From Cardiobacteriaceae bacterium TAE3-ERU3 (GTDB lineage: Bacteria; Pseudomonadota; Gammaproteobacteria; Cardiobacteriales; Cardiobacteriaceae): DNA of 64,000 bases. The stretch covers positions 541,722 to 605,721 of the forward strand of contig JAHUUI010000001.1 of assembly GCA_019218315.1 (NCBI GenBank), in the 5' to 3' direction. Below the pieces are notes generated by a model. It did not search any database and was not told the DNA's origin. It was given only the letters and a program-made list of their open reading frames with translations. The position numbers were made by a program, and so were the translations under genes. Shown here piece by piece: positions 20,277 through 29,030 of this stretch (its first letter is position 1; every line of letters begins with the position of its first letter).

Positions 20277-21650
20277 ATGACCGAACTCGAACACAATCAT
20301 CATGACGACGATCAGGAAGAAGCGTTAAGCCCATTGGCGCAGGTGCGTGAAGCACTTTCTGAAGACAATATCGCCGAGGTCGAGCAGGTCATTAACGAGA
20401 TGGCGCCTGCCGAAATCGCGCGTATCCTCGAATCTCTGCCGCCTGCTGAACGTGAACAAGTCTGGGATGCGGTTGACGAAGAATACAATGGTGACGTCCT
20501 CGCGCACCTCGGTGAAAGTGCGCTGGAAGACATCGTCGAGGATATGTCGCCGGAAGAACTACGCCAGACCGCCGAAAGCATGGACGACGATGACCTCGTT
20601 GACTTCCTGCAAGACATCCCTGAAGACACCGCCCTGCAACTACTCAGCTCATTCGACATCGCACAGCGCGAACGCCTCGCCGAGATGCTCGAATACGACG
20701 ACGAAAGTGCCGGCGGTATGATGAATACCGACGCGATCAGCGTACGCAGCGACGTACGTATCGAAACCGTAGTGCGCTACCTGCGCCGCATGGACGACCT
20801 GCCGGATGTGACCAGCAAAGTATTTGTCGTCGATCGCGATGGACATCTTCAAGGTGAGCTGATCCTCACCCGCCTGCTCACCGCCAATAACGACGCGTTG
20901 ATTGCCGAAGTCATGAACAGCGACTTCGTCTCGTTCAACGTCCATGACGACGCGCACACCGTCGCGCAGCAATTCCGTGAGCACGACCTCATTTCCGCAG
21001 CGGTTCTCAATGATGCCGAACAGCTGGTCGGCCGTATCACCGTTGATGACGTCATCGACTACATGCAGGAAGAAGCAGAGCGTATCCTCATGCAAACCGC
21101 GGGTATGGACGAAGAGGTCGATACCTTCGCACCAATTCGCAAAGCAGCGGTCAGCCGTGGCATCTGGCTCGGTATCAACCTCGTTACCGCGCTGCTCGCC
21201 GCCTCGGTCATCAACGCATTTGGCGCGACGATTGAAAAAGTCGTCGCGCTTGCCGCGCTCAGCCCATTGGTCGCAAGTATGGGTGGCATCGCCGGTTCGC
21301 AATCACTGACCATCATCATCCGCGGTATTGCCCTCGGGCAAATCGAAGGCTCGAACGCCTGGTCACTGCTGTGGCGCGAGCTGATTATCGGCCTGATTAA
21401 TGGCGCCGTGTGGGGGCTGGTCACCGCGACCATTGCGCTGGTGTGGTTCGGGCAAGCCAACCTCGCCGTGATAGTTGTCTGCGCCATCTTTATCAACCTG
21501 ATTTGCGCGGCACTATCGGGTGTTGGCATCCCGCTGCTGCTGAAAAAACTCAACATCGACCCGGCGCTTGCTGGCTCGGTCATCCTCACCACGGTAACGG
21601 ATGTGGTCGGCTTCCTCGTCCTGCTCGGACTGGCAACCATGTTCTTATAA
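20277..21650 (+). CDS. mgtE: Magnesium transporter MgtE
   Basis: This 457-residue inner-membrane Mg2+ channel has an acidic MgtE N-domain (about residues 1-125, with the superhelical ILESLPPAE repeats), two CBS domains (about 130-255) that sense cytoplasmic Mg2+, and a five-helix pore domain (about 285-457). The PLVASMGG block at the pore entrance and the DVVGF segment in the last helix are visible; the latter includes the Asp known to bind Mg2+ in the pore. ATG 20277 with AAGGA six bases upstream was chosen over an upstream ATG at 20223. The gene is monocistronic with its own terminator. Confidence 0.93.
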   Translation: MTELEHNHHDDDQEEALSPLAQVREALSEDNIAEVEQVINEMAPAEIARILESLPPAEREQVWDAVDEEYNGDVLAHLGESALEDIVEDMSPEELRQTAESMDDDDLVDFLQDIPEDTALQLLSSFDIAQRERLAEMLEYDDESAGGMMNTDAISVRSDVRIETVVRYLRRMDDLPDVTSKVFVVDRDGHLQGELILTRLLTANNDALIAEVMNSDFVSFNVHDDAHTVAQQFREHDLISAAVLNDAEQLVGRITVDDVIDYMQEEAERILMQTAGMDEEVDTFAPIRKAAVSRGIWLGINLVTALLAASVINAFGATIEKVVALAALSPLVASMGGIAGSQSLTIIIRGIALGQIEGSNAWSLLWRELIIGLINGAVWGLVTATIALVWFGQANLAVIVVCAIFINLICAALSGVGIPLLLKKLNIDPALAGSVILTTVTDVVGFLVLLGLATMFL

Positions 21651-21667
21651 TGAATGACCATAAACAC

Positions 21668-21697
21668 AAAAAAGCCGCCCATCAAGGCGGCTTTTTT
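21668..21697 (+). terminator. Terminator after mgtE
   Basis: An AAAAAAGCCGCC / GGCGGCTTTTTT stem lies 17 bases after mgtE. The symmetrical A and T flanks let it act on both strands. Confidence 0.88.
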
Positions 21698-21805
21698 GTG
21701 ACTATCGCTCAGTAATTATTAGATATTGTATGAGGTGCATTCGCGCAAGTAGTTCAACCAGGATGGTAAGACAACGCTTTATAAAGTGGCTATAGCGTTT
21801 AAAGA

Positions 21806-21838
21806 TAAAAAAGCCGGTAAATCCCTTTACCGGCTTGC
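21806..21838 (-). terminator. Terminator after the Spy/CpxP-like gene
   Basis: On the minus strand an AAGCCGGTAAA / TTTACCGGCTT stem with a short loop is followed by a run of T, 13 bases after the stop codon of the gene at 21852. Confidence 0.85.
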
Positions 21839-21851
21839 TGTTTGCCTCTGA

Positions 21852-22370
21852 TTACTCGCCTGAGTTCCAGCCGCCACCAAAGCGACCAAACCCGCCGAAT
21901 CCACCAAAGCCTTTACCGCCTCTGCCCCACATGCCGCCTTTTTCGCGCATTTCCTGCAATTTGCTGCGCTGCTCTGCGGTCAGTACCTGATTAATGTCAT
22001 GGCGGATGGTCACGAACTGGGTAAAGCCTTGCTGTGCGCGCTCACCGACGCTTTGTGCAAGTTGGTCAAGTGCTTGTGTATCCAGCGTATCGGCTTCGAC
22101 CAGCTTTTCCACTTCGGCCTGCGTGGCGGCAAAGTCGTCTTTTTTCTGCTCAAAGTCGATGTTCTCACGAGCGTTATCCATGATGGCTTGAATTTCGGCT
22201 TGTTGCGCATCACTGAGGTCGAGCTTTTTAGCAAAAAACTGCATCATTCTATTGTTGCCGTCTGCACCAAAAGGACCACCCATGCCTTGTGCGTAGCCGA
22301 AGCCACTGAACAATACCGAAGCCGAAATAGCTGAAACCACAAGACCTGAACCCAATAAAAACTTTTTCAT
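21852..22370 (-). CDS. Periplasmic Spy/CpxP family stress protein
   Basis: This 172-residue exported protein has a signal peptide ending near residue 28 and a helical domain with two LTxxQ-type motifs: LSDAQQ near residue 52 and LTAEQR near residue 132, the hallmark of Spy/CpxP. The tail is an unusual low-complexity stretch rich in Gly, Phe, Arg and Trp. In enteric bacteria CpxP damps the sensor CpxA and Spy acts as a chaperone. Here the gene is divergent from a CpxR/CpxA-like pair, exactly as cpxP is, and a CpxR box lies between them. I therefore favour a CpxP-like role. The ribosome site AAGGAT supports ATG 22370. Confidence 0.82.
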   Translation of the reverse strand: MKKFLLGSGLVVSAISASVLFSGFGYAQGMGGPFGADGNNRMMQFFAKKLDLSDAQQAEIQAIMDNARENIDFEQKKDDFAATQAEVEKLVEADTLDTQALDQLAQSVGERAQQGFTQFVTIRHDINQVLTAEQRSKLQEMREKGGMWGRGGKGFGGFGGFGRFGGGWNSGE

Positions 22371-22474
22371 TTTTCTATCCTTTTAATTAACTGTAAAACA
22401 GCGAGATCAGCACCGTTTGCTCATCTCACAGGAGCTATCTTAGGTAAAACGCCGGTTACAAACATTCAGGAAAA

Positions 22475-22489
22475 GTAAAGAAAAGTAAC
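22475..22489. promoter_or_regulatory. CpxR binding site
   Basis: GTAAAGAAAAGTAAC matches the CpxR consensus GTAAA-N5-GTAAA in nine of ten fixed positions. It sits in the 193-base gap between the Spy/CpxP-like gene and the response-regulator gene. A further GTAAA at 22444 and GTTAC at 22455 lie close by. Confidence 0.7.
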
Positions 22490-22563
22490 GGCTATGATTG
22501 GCGCTTGTCGCGTATGGATGCGTGGTTGATAATGCCCGTACACGATAACAGATTAGGACAATG

Positions 22564-23235
22564 ATGCTGCATATCTTACTGGGTGACGACGACGAAGAAC
22601 TGACCGCGCTGCTGTGCGAATACCTGCGCGGCCACGGGGTCAACTGCGACGCCGTACACGACGGCGAAGCGGTTTTGGCGCAGCTCAAGCAGCACGCTTA
22701 CGACCTGCTGGTACTCGACATCATGATGCCGAAGCTCGACGGCCTCGGCGTCCTCAGACAACTGGCGCAATCCGGCGAGATACCCGTGATTATGCTCACC
22801 GCCAAAGGTGACGAAATCGACCGCATCGTCGGTCTCGAACTCGGTGCAGACGACTACATCGCCAAGCCCTGCAACCCGCGCGAACTACTGGCGCGGATTC
22901 ACGCTGTCATCAAGCGCAGCCAGCGCAGCAATGACAGCGGCGATACTTTGCCCGAAAGCCGCCTAACCATGAACCCGCAACAACGCAGTTGCCTGATTGA
23001 CGGCGAAGCACTCGCCCTGACCGGCACCGAATTTGACCTGCTGCTGGCATTGCTCAAGCACAAAGGCGAAATTGTGAGCAAAGACTGGCTCAGCGAAACC
23101 GTGCTGCAACGCGAATTACAACCTTTTGACCGCAGCATCGACGTACACATTTCGCGCCTGCGCAAAAAATTACAACCCTATGATGACGAGCCAATCAAAG
23201 CCGTTCGTGCCAAAGGCTACCAACTGGTGATCTAA
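22564..23235 (+). CDS. cpxR: CpxR-like response regulator (OmpR/PhoB family)
   Basis: This 223-residue regulator has a receiver domain (about residues 1-115) with the acidic pair near residues 8-9, the phosphoacceptor Asp near 52 in VLDIMMPKLDG, the Thr of IMLTAKG, and the Lys of IAKPCNPRE. A winged-helix DNA-binding domain (about 125-223) ends in the typical RAKGYQLVI. The second of two adjacent ATG codons (22564) has the better spacing from the AGGA site, so I used it. Context identifies it as CpxR: divergent Spy/CpxP gene, CpxR box upstream, histidine kinase directly downstream. Confidence 0.85.
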   Translation: MLHILLGDDDEELTALLCEYLRGHGVNCDAVHDGEAVLAQLKQHAYDLLVLDIMMPKLDGLGVLRQLAQSGEIPVIMLTAKGDEIDRIVGLELGADDYIAKPCNPRELLARIHAVIKRSQRSNDSGDTLPESRLTMNPQQRSCLIDGEALALTGTEFDLLLALLKHKGEIVSKDWLSETVLQRELQPFDRSIDVHISRLRKKLQPYDDEPIKAVRAKGYQLVI

Positions 23236-24647
23236 TGAAACTGACTCTGTTCTGGCAATTTTTTATCACCACGCTGGCCACCGTCGTGTTTACCGTCATC
23301 ATCTCGCTGTTTGCCGAGCGTTGGCTGACGGAACGTGCTGTCACCACCCACATGGAAGCGCGCATCGAACAACTTACGCGCATACAAAACAGCATCATGG
23401 CCGACCTGCAAGATGGCAACCCTCAGGCCATTGAACGCCTCTACCAGCAACAACCCGACCTCGTAGGGCAAATCAGCATCATCGACGCACAAGGGCAAAT
23501 CCGCTACCCCGACCAAGCCCAATTGCGCACGCAACGCAAGAACGAACTGACCGCTTTTCCGGTCGGTGATGACGACCCGCGCCGCCACTGGCTGGACATG
23601 ATTGGCAGCTGGCAGGACAGTTTTGCACCGCCAGCTACCGCCATCACCACCGCCGACGGCGACAAACTGTTTGTCCAAATCACGCCGCGCCTATCCATAC
23701 AAGAACTGTTGCAAGCGCGCCGTGGCACATTTGGCGTCCGGTTTGTATTGTTGCTGCTGCTCAGTGCCGCCATTTGTTATGCCCCCAGCCGCTCACTGAG
23801 CAACCGTATTCGTCGCTTGCAACGTAACGTCCATCAAATTGGCAGCGGACAATACCAAGCAGCAACTACAACCCCGCAGCGCAAACACGACGAACTCGCC
23901 GCTCTCGACCACGACATTGCCGCCCTCGGACAACGCTTGCAGGACAGCGAAAACGCACGCAACCAGATGCTGAGCGACATCTCGCACGAACTGCGCTCGC
24001 CACTAGCACGCATGCAGGTCGCGACCGAACTCACTCGTGATCAGGCACCGCAAGCAACCGCTTACCTTGACCGTATCCAGCACGACATCCAGCGCATGAA
24101 CACCTTGATTGCCGACATCATCACCATCCAGTCCCTGCAACACAACAGCAGCACCATCCTCGACAGCGAAAACTGCGACATTGACGCCCTGATTGACAGC
24201 ATCGGCGTAGATGTTTGCTTTGAATTCCAGCACAAGCACATCAATTGGACGCACCAGCGCGCCGGACAAGCCACGCTCATTGGCGACAAACCGCGCCTGC
24301 ACAGCGCACTGGAAAACATCATCCGCAATGCCTTTATGCACACCGCAGCAGGCGGCGCGGTCAGCGCCGTCGTCACCAACCACGGCGATAATCTGCATAT
24401 CGACATCAGCGACAGCGGCAACGGCATCACCAGTGCCGCCGATTGCGAGCGCATCTTTCAACCCTTTGTGCGCCTCGATAACACGCGCCAGCGCAAAACC
24501 GGCGGTCACGGCCTCGGACTCGCCATCGCCAAAGCCATCATCGAAGCCCATCAAGGCAGCATCAGCGCGCAAAACCGCAGCGACGGCATGCGCGGCCTGC
24601 ACATCGCCATCGTATTACCATTGCAACCCGTTTCTTCCTTTGAATAG
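23235..24647 (+). CDS. cpxA: CpxA-like sensor histidine kinase
   Basis: This 470-residue inner-membrane kinase has a first helix at about residues 8-28, a periplasmic sensor loop (about 30-165) and a second helix (about 167-185). These are followed by a HAMP linker, a dimerisation domain with the phosphorylated histidine in DISHELRSPL near residue 251, and an ATPase domain with N, G1 (DSGNGI) and G2 (GHGLGLAI) boxes. The start codon overlaps the regulator's stop codon in TAATG, so the two are translationally coupled. By context it should sense envelope stress and phosphorylate the adjacent CpxR. CpxA as the exact ortholog is inferred from gene order. Confidence 0.85.
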   Translation: MKLTLFWQFFITTLATVVFTVIISLFAERWLTERAVTTHMEARIEQLTRIQNSIMADLQDGNPQAIERLYQQQPDLVGQISIIDAQGQIRYPDQAQLRTQRKNELTAFPVGDDDPRRHWLDMIGSWQDSFAPPATAITTADGDKLFVQITPRLSIQELLQARRGTFGVRFVLLLLLSAAICYAPSRSLSNRIRRLQRNVHQIGSGQYQAATTTPQRKHDELAALDHDIAALGQRLQDSENARNQMLSDISHELRSPLARMQVATELTRDQAPQATAYLDRIQHDIQRMNTLIADIITIQSLQHNSSTILDSENCDIDALIDSIGVDVCFEFQHKHINWTHQRAGQATLIGDKPRLHSALENIIRNAFMHTAAGGAVSAVVTNHGDNLHIDISDSGNGITSAADCERIFQPFVRLDNTRQRKTGGHGLGLAIAKAIIEAHQGSISAQNRSDGMRGLHIAIVLPLQPVSSFE

Positions 24648-24762
24648 AAACGGTGAATACAGGCGCGTAAACGATACCTTGATTTCTCGTCTGTTTTGAA
24701 AGATTTTGCTGGTTAATGTGCAGTCTAATTCCAGAAAATAGCCACAGATTAACCAAAAAAAT

Positions 24763-24798
24763 AAAAACCCCGTGCCATAAATATGGTGCGGGGTTTTT
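24763..24798 (-). terminator. Terminator of the iron-uptake operon
   Basis: An AAAAACCCCG / CGGGGTTTTT stem with an inner TGCCAT/ATGGTG pairing lies 20 bases after the last minus-strand gene. T-runs on both sides allow it to serve cpxA as well. Confidence 0.85.
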
Positions 24799-24817
24799 AG
24801 CGATCAAGTTCAATCAC

Positions 24818-25798
24818 TTAGTCGGCTTGATTCAGACTCGGTGCAGAAAAAATGGTTTGCAGCATGGTGGTCATTTGCGCCAGGGCGTTGTAGGAAATGG
24901 CGTAGGCTTCATCGCGCGGGATGCGGTAGTAGCGTCCGTTTTTGCACGCTTCAAGTACGTCGCAATAATTTTCCAATACTTCGCGCATACGCTGATCGGC
25001 ATCCTGCGGGGTTTCGTTGCGGTCGCCGCGGAAAGTGTCAAAAATCACGTCCGCATCAAGCTGCGGCAGGTATTCGGCGCTGACTTTCTGTGCGCTGCCC
25101 GGTGCAAGATTGTTGACCATTTCCGGCAGGACAAATCCGGCATCACGCAACACGCGCCCCAAACTACCATAAGTGTGCTGAATGGAAATTTCACCATCCG
25201 AGCCTTCGATGATTGATACGCGAATGTCACTACTGTTAACCAGCCGCTTGAGTTGCGCGAGCTGCGCTGCGTAGCGGTTTTCGAGTTGGTCAAGGCGTGC
25301 CTGCGTACCAGTCAAATCAGCAAGTGCCTGATAAATGGCAAAGCGGTCGGTATTGTCTTCATCAAAGACGACCACAGGTGCGATTTCTTCCAGTTTGGCC
25401 ACGGGGACGTTACGGCTCACCAATGTGATGATTAAATCAGGGTTGGCTTGAGCAATGGCTTCGAGGTCGATCGGATCGTTGCCGAGAAATGCCAGTCCGC
25501 TGTTGGCAAAGGTCGCACCAGTCAGGTTTTCAGCGGCGCGGATGTACTGGCTGCCATCGACTTTACTGATACGCCCGTGAGAAGCAATCAGTGGTGCGTT
25601 GAGTTCGATCAACGGCAGGCTGAGGCGTAGGTCATCAAGTGCAGCAATACGCTGCGGATGCTCGGGTATGCAAGTTTCACCAGCAGCGTGCTGATAGGCG
25701 CGCATCCCTTCGCTGCAATCTAACGCTTGTGCCGGTGTCATCGCGGCAAGCAGTGTTGCCGCGATGGTGACATGCCATGATGTCATCAGGTGTTTCAT
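24818..25798 (-). CDS. Iron-siderophore ABC transporter binding protein, third copy (FecB-like)
   Basis: This 326-residue periplasmic binding protein of the FecB/BtuF type delivers a ferric complex to the permease encoded upstream. A signal peptide is cleaved near residue 26 (AQA). The mature N-terminus starts with LDCSEGMRAY and ETCIPEHPQRI, sharing the Cys pair with the neighbour at 25808. Its body, from SHGR onward, instead resembles the copy at 26982, including HTYGSLGRVLRDAGF and the CDVLEACKNG block. ATG 25798 has TAAGG seven bases upstream. It is the last gene of the operon. The ligand is unknown; siderophore, haem-like or citrate complexes are possible. Confidence 0.82.
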   Translation of the reverse strand: MKHLMTSWHVTIAATLLAAMTPAQALDCSEGMRAYQHAAGETCIPEHPQRIAALDDLRLSLPLIELNAPLIASHGRISKVDGSQYIRAAENLTGATFANSGLAFLGNDPIDLEAIAQANPDLIITLVSRNVPVAKLEEIAPVVVFDEDNTDRFAIYQALADLTGTQARLDQLENRYAAQLAQLKRLVNSSDIRVSIIEGSDGEISIQHTYGSLGRVLRDAGFVLPEMVNNLAPGSAQKVSAEYLPQLDADVIFDTFRGDRNETPQDADQRMREVLENYCDVLEACKNGRYYRIPRDEAYAISYNALAQMTTMLQTIFSAPSLNQAD

Positions 25799-25807
25799 CA
25801 ATATACC

Positions 25808-26824
25808 TTACTGGTTTTGTGATTGTTCTTTGGGAGTGTAACCACGGCCTGCAATATTCGAGAGCAGGATAGCCATGGTGTCTTCAACAGCACGGAACGA
25901 CAGGGCGCGCATCGGCTCACGATCAATAAAGATGTACTGATTACTGCGTGTCGGGTGCAATTGCTGCTGCCAGCCGGGGATAAGGCTTTCCCAGTCTGCT
26001 TCGATGGTTGATGGCTTTTGATTCAAGGCAAGGCTGTATGTACCAACCATAAAATCTGCATCAATTTCCGGCAGTTTTTCCGGGCTGACCGGCAAATAGC
26101 CTTCTTCGATATTGGCAATCAATTCAGGCGTAGAGAAGCCAAGGTCCTCAACTGCTTTCGACAATGCTGCATAGATACGGTACACATGGATTTTGTCCTT
26201 GCGTGCCTGCGCCAATGAAACACTGACTTTAGACGGATCTTCAAAGCGATCAGCAACGACCACTTTTGCGCGTTCGAGCTTGTGGTCATAACGGCGCTTG
26301 AGTTTGTTGAACTCATCTTTCTTACCTGCAGCATCAGCGATGATTTCATAGCGATCTAACATTGGGTTGCCCCAAATATCGACAATCACAGTTGGGGCTA
26401 TTTGTGAAAGCTGTTCGTAGAGGTCGCTTTGCCAGTCGGGAGCAAAAATGAGGTCAGGATGAAGGCTGGCGATTTTCTCCAGATCGGGCTGGTTAGGGTG
26501 GCCAATGTATTCAATGTCACTGTCTTCAAAAGTGAGATCGAAGAGGTCGTATGCTCCGCGTGGATAGGGTTTGCCGTCATTGATGTTGTCGTTTTGCAGA
26601 CCGCTGGAGCCAATAATTGGTGCGCCAAGCTCGTATAGTGGTGCAGTAAACTGCTCACCACGCATCGACACAATGCGTTGCGGGTGTTCGGGGATGCAAG
26701 TTTCACCGGCAAAGTGGGTGAACGGACGCATGCCTTCTTCACAGTCAAGTGCGGCTGCAGTTAGGCTGGTGGTTATCGTCAACGCGGCGCATGCAGTAGC
26801 GGTTAAGGTTTTTTTTAAGTTCAT
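25808..26824 (-). CDS. Iron-siderophore ABC transporter binding protein, second copy (FecB-like)
   Basis: This 338-residue periplasmic binding protein has a signal peptide cleaved near residue 25. The N-terminus LDCEEGMRPF and ETCIPEHPQRI is nearly the same as in the third copy, but its body is different: it lacks the TYGSLG and CKNG blocks and has its own LIPGWQQQLHPTRSNQY segment. Two adjacent ATGs are possible; the one at 26824 is six bases from AAGGA and the one at 26827 three bases, so I used 26824. It sits between the two related copies, nine bases before the third. Different cargo from its neighbours is likely. Confidence 0.82.
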   Translation of the reverse strand: MNLKKTLTATACAALTITTSLTAAALDCEEGMRPFTHFAGETCIPEHPQRIVSMRGEQFTAPLYELGAPIIGSSGLQNDNINDGKPYPRGAYDLFDLTFEDSDIEYIGHPNQPDLEKIASLHPDLIFAPDWQSDLYEQLSQIAPTVIVDIWGNPMLDRYEIIADAAGKKDEFNKLKRRYDHKLERAKVVVADRFEDPSKVSVSLAQARKDKIHVYRIYAALSKAVEDLGFSTPELIANIEEGYLPVSPEKLPEIDADFMVGTYSLALNQKPSTIEADWESLIPGWQQQLHPTRSNQYIFIDREPMRALSFRAVEDTMAILLSNIAGRGYTPKEQSQNQ

Positions 26825-26918
26825 CATTTATCCTTATTTTGGTGTGGCAGTAAAAAATGGTGTGCAGGTTGCCACATTCCTGCAAACCACTGAAAAATTT
26901 ATATTTATAAAAGTAATG

Positions 26919-26948
26919 ATCTGCCCCTCATGAAAGCGAGGGGCAGAT
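26919..26948 (-). repeat. Stem-loop between the first and second binding-protein genes
   Basis: ATCTGCCCCTC (26919-26929) and GAGGGGCAGAT (26938-26948) form a perfect 11-base stem with an eight-base loop, 33 bases downstream of the binding-protein gene at 26982. No full T-run follows, so it may protect the upstream message or cut transcription partly. Confidence 0.65.
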
Positions 26949-26981
26949 ACCAATTCAGCAATGTGATTACTGTAGACCACC

Positions 26982-27941
26982 TTATTGGCTTTGAGGTGCG
27001 CTACGGCCTGCAGTTTGCCCAATGATGGTGTACGCCATCATGCCCAGTGAGTCGTAGGTTGCAGCGGTGGTTTCAGAACGTGGCAGGTAAACGATATTGC
27101 CGTTTTTGCACGCAGTAAGGGCGTCGCACCACGATGGCAGAATCTTTGCCATTTCGTCGGCAGCACTTTGTGGGGTTTCACCACGCTGCGGGCGATAGGT
27201 GATGAAGATAATGTCGGCATCAAATTGCGGCAGGTATTCGCCACTGAATGACTGGCGCTCGCCGCCGCTGATGTTGTTCACAATTTCAGGAAATTCAAAG
27301 CCGGCATCACGCAAGACTTTTCCCAGCGAACCATAGGTGTTCCACACCAGTAATTCACCTTTGTAGCCCTGAATAATCGCAACTTTAGTGTTCTCGACAT
27401 CAACGGTATCGCGGATTTGCTGTAATTGGCTTTGATAGCGTGCATCGAGATATTTCAGTACATCTTCTTTACCAATCAATTCAGCAATTTTGGCATAGAT
27501 TTCAAAGTCATCACTTTTGCCAAGATCAAATACATAGGTCGGCGCGATAGCCGCGAGCTGATCAACATCAGCATTCTGCCATGTCGTGGTTAGAATTAAA
27601 TCGGGTTTAACAGCAGCAACTTTTTCAATATCTGCCGGTGAATTACCGAGAAAAGCGATATCTGAATTGTCAAAATCCATACCCGACATCAGCTTGCCGG
27701 AACGGATATGTGCATCGCCCTCATTTGTGGTACGGCCATGGCTGCCGACTGGAATCACCCCCAGTTCAAGTAAGGCCACAGTGATAGATGTATCGTGCAG
27801 GCTGGCAACACGTTCAGGGTGAAGCGGTACGTCAACAGTACGACCAAGATCATCAGTAACTTGGCGAGTTTCTTGTGCACACAGTGGTTGCAGAGCAGCC
27901 ACAAGCAGCATCGCTGCGCTAGTCATGAGTTTTTTCAACAT
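26982..27941 (-). CDS. Iron-siderophore ABC transporter binding protein, first copy (FecB-like)
   Basis: This 319-residue periplasmic binding protein has a signal peptide cleaved near residue 22 (LCAQE). The mature start TRQVTDDLGRTVDVPLHPERV is the classical FecB/FepB type without the Cys pair of the other two copies. It carries NTYGSLGKVLRDAGF and CDALTACKNG, shared with the copy at 24818. ATG 27941 has AAAGGAG six bases upstream, the strongest ribosome site of the three. It is the binding protein closest to the permease genes (24-base gap) and probably the original partner. Confidence 0.85.
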   Translation of the reverse strand: MLKKLMTSAAMLLVAALQPLCAQETRQVTDDLGRTVDVPLHPERVASLHDTSITVALLELGVIPVGSHGRTTNEGDAHIRSGKLMSGMDFDNSDIAFLGNSPADIEKVAAVKPDLILTTTWQNADVDQLAAIAPTYVFDLGKSDDFEIYAKIAELIGKEDVLKYLDARYQSQLQQIRDTVDVENTKVAIIQGYKGELLVWNTYGSLGKVLRDAGFEFPEIVNNISGGERQSFSGEYLPQFDADIIFITYRPQRGETPQSAADEMAKILPSWCDALTACKNGNIVYLPRSETTAATYDSLGMMAYTIIGQTAGRSAPQSQ

Positions 27942-27965
27942 CAAAAGCTCCTTTAGTGGTTAAAA

Positions 27966-29030
27966 TTACAATTCACTCTTGGCTTGACCGCGCAAAATCA
28001 GCGCGATAAAGATGGGAACGCCGATCATGGCAGTAACCAGACCGGCGGGAATTTGTACTGGTGCAAAGGCAATACGACCGATTAAATCCGCACCACTGAC
28101 CAGTAATGCGCCAACCGCAGCGCTCAAAGCAAGATGCAAACCGACGCCTGCATGAGCAATCCGGCGTGCGACGTGTGGCGCAACCAATCCGACAAAGCCC
28201 AGTGGCCCAACAGCGGCGACTGCCACTGCAGCGAGTGCCACGGAAAGGGTGATTAAGACCACGCGGATTAAGCGCACACGGACACCAAAGCTGACCGCCA
28301 ATTCATCGCCCATACGCAGTGCCATCATCGGGCGGCTCGCCCAAAATAGAACGGGCAACAGTAACATCGTGCATATACTGAGGTAGGCAACTTCGTCCCA
28401 GCCAGCAGAATGGACGCTGCCCGCCAGCCATGCCAATGCAGAAAGGGCCCGATCAAGATCACCATAGGTAAGCATTGCAGAAGTTAGCGCCGAGATGAAA
28501 GCAGCCACGCCAATGCCGGTGAGAATAAAGCGCATGGTATCCCCACCGCGCTTGTGTATGCTCATCCATTGAATCAGTGCTGCGACGACCAATGCGCCAC
28601 CAAATGCAGCCAGTGGCCGATAATACGAGCTGATATCAGGGAAGATGACGATCATGCTTACAACTGCCAAACCAGCTCCCTGACTGACCCCGACCAGCGA
28701 CGGGTCAGCAAGCGGATTACGGGTGACATTTTGCAGCGTAGCACCCGACAGTGCGAGCAGCATGCCAACCAGTATTGCGACCAGCGCACGCGGAAAGCGG
28801 AACGACCATACTACGGTTTCCGCACTACCTGACACCGGCTCGCCAAACAAGGTTTGCAATACTTCACGCACTGCCAGCGGATAGCTACCACTCATCAGGC
28901 TGGTAACCAGCACAGCGACAATAGCGGCAATCAGCAGCACCAGAATCCACAAAGCCAGAACCGGCACACTGAATGCAATGCGCCCGTCAAAGGCAGAAAA
29001 AATATGCTGTTTGGTTGCGGTTGTATTCAT
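27966..29030 (-). CDS. FecCD-family permease, second subunit
   Basis: This 354-residue inner-membrane permease of the FecCD/BtuC type has about ten hydrophobic helices. Family blocks include NPLADPSLVGVSQGAGL near residue 105 and GPLGFVGLVAPHVARR near residue 275, the latter contacting the ATPase. The ATG at 29030 overlaps the stop codon of the preceding permease gene in ATGA, so the two subunits are translationally coupled, as expected for a heterodimer. It is followed by the three binding-protein genes. Confidence 0.9.
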   Translation of the reverse strand: MNTTATKQHIFSAFDGRIAFSVPVLALWILVLLIAAIVAVLVTSLMSGSYPLAVREVLQTLFGEPVSGSAETVVWSFRFPRALVAILVGMLLALSGATLQNVTRNPLADPSLVGVSQGAGLAVVSMIVIFPDISSYYRPLAAFGGALVVAALIQWMSIHKRGGDTMRFILTGIGVAAFISALTSAMLTYGDLDRALSALAWLAGSVHSAGWDEVAYLSICTMLLLPVLFWASRPMMALRMGDELAVSFGVRVRLIRVVLITLSVALAAVAVAAVGPLGFVGLVAPHVARRIAHAGVGLHLALSAAVGALLVSGADLIGRIAFAPVQIPAGLVTAMIGVPIFIALILRGQAKSEL

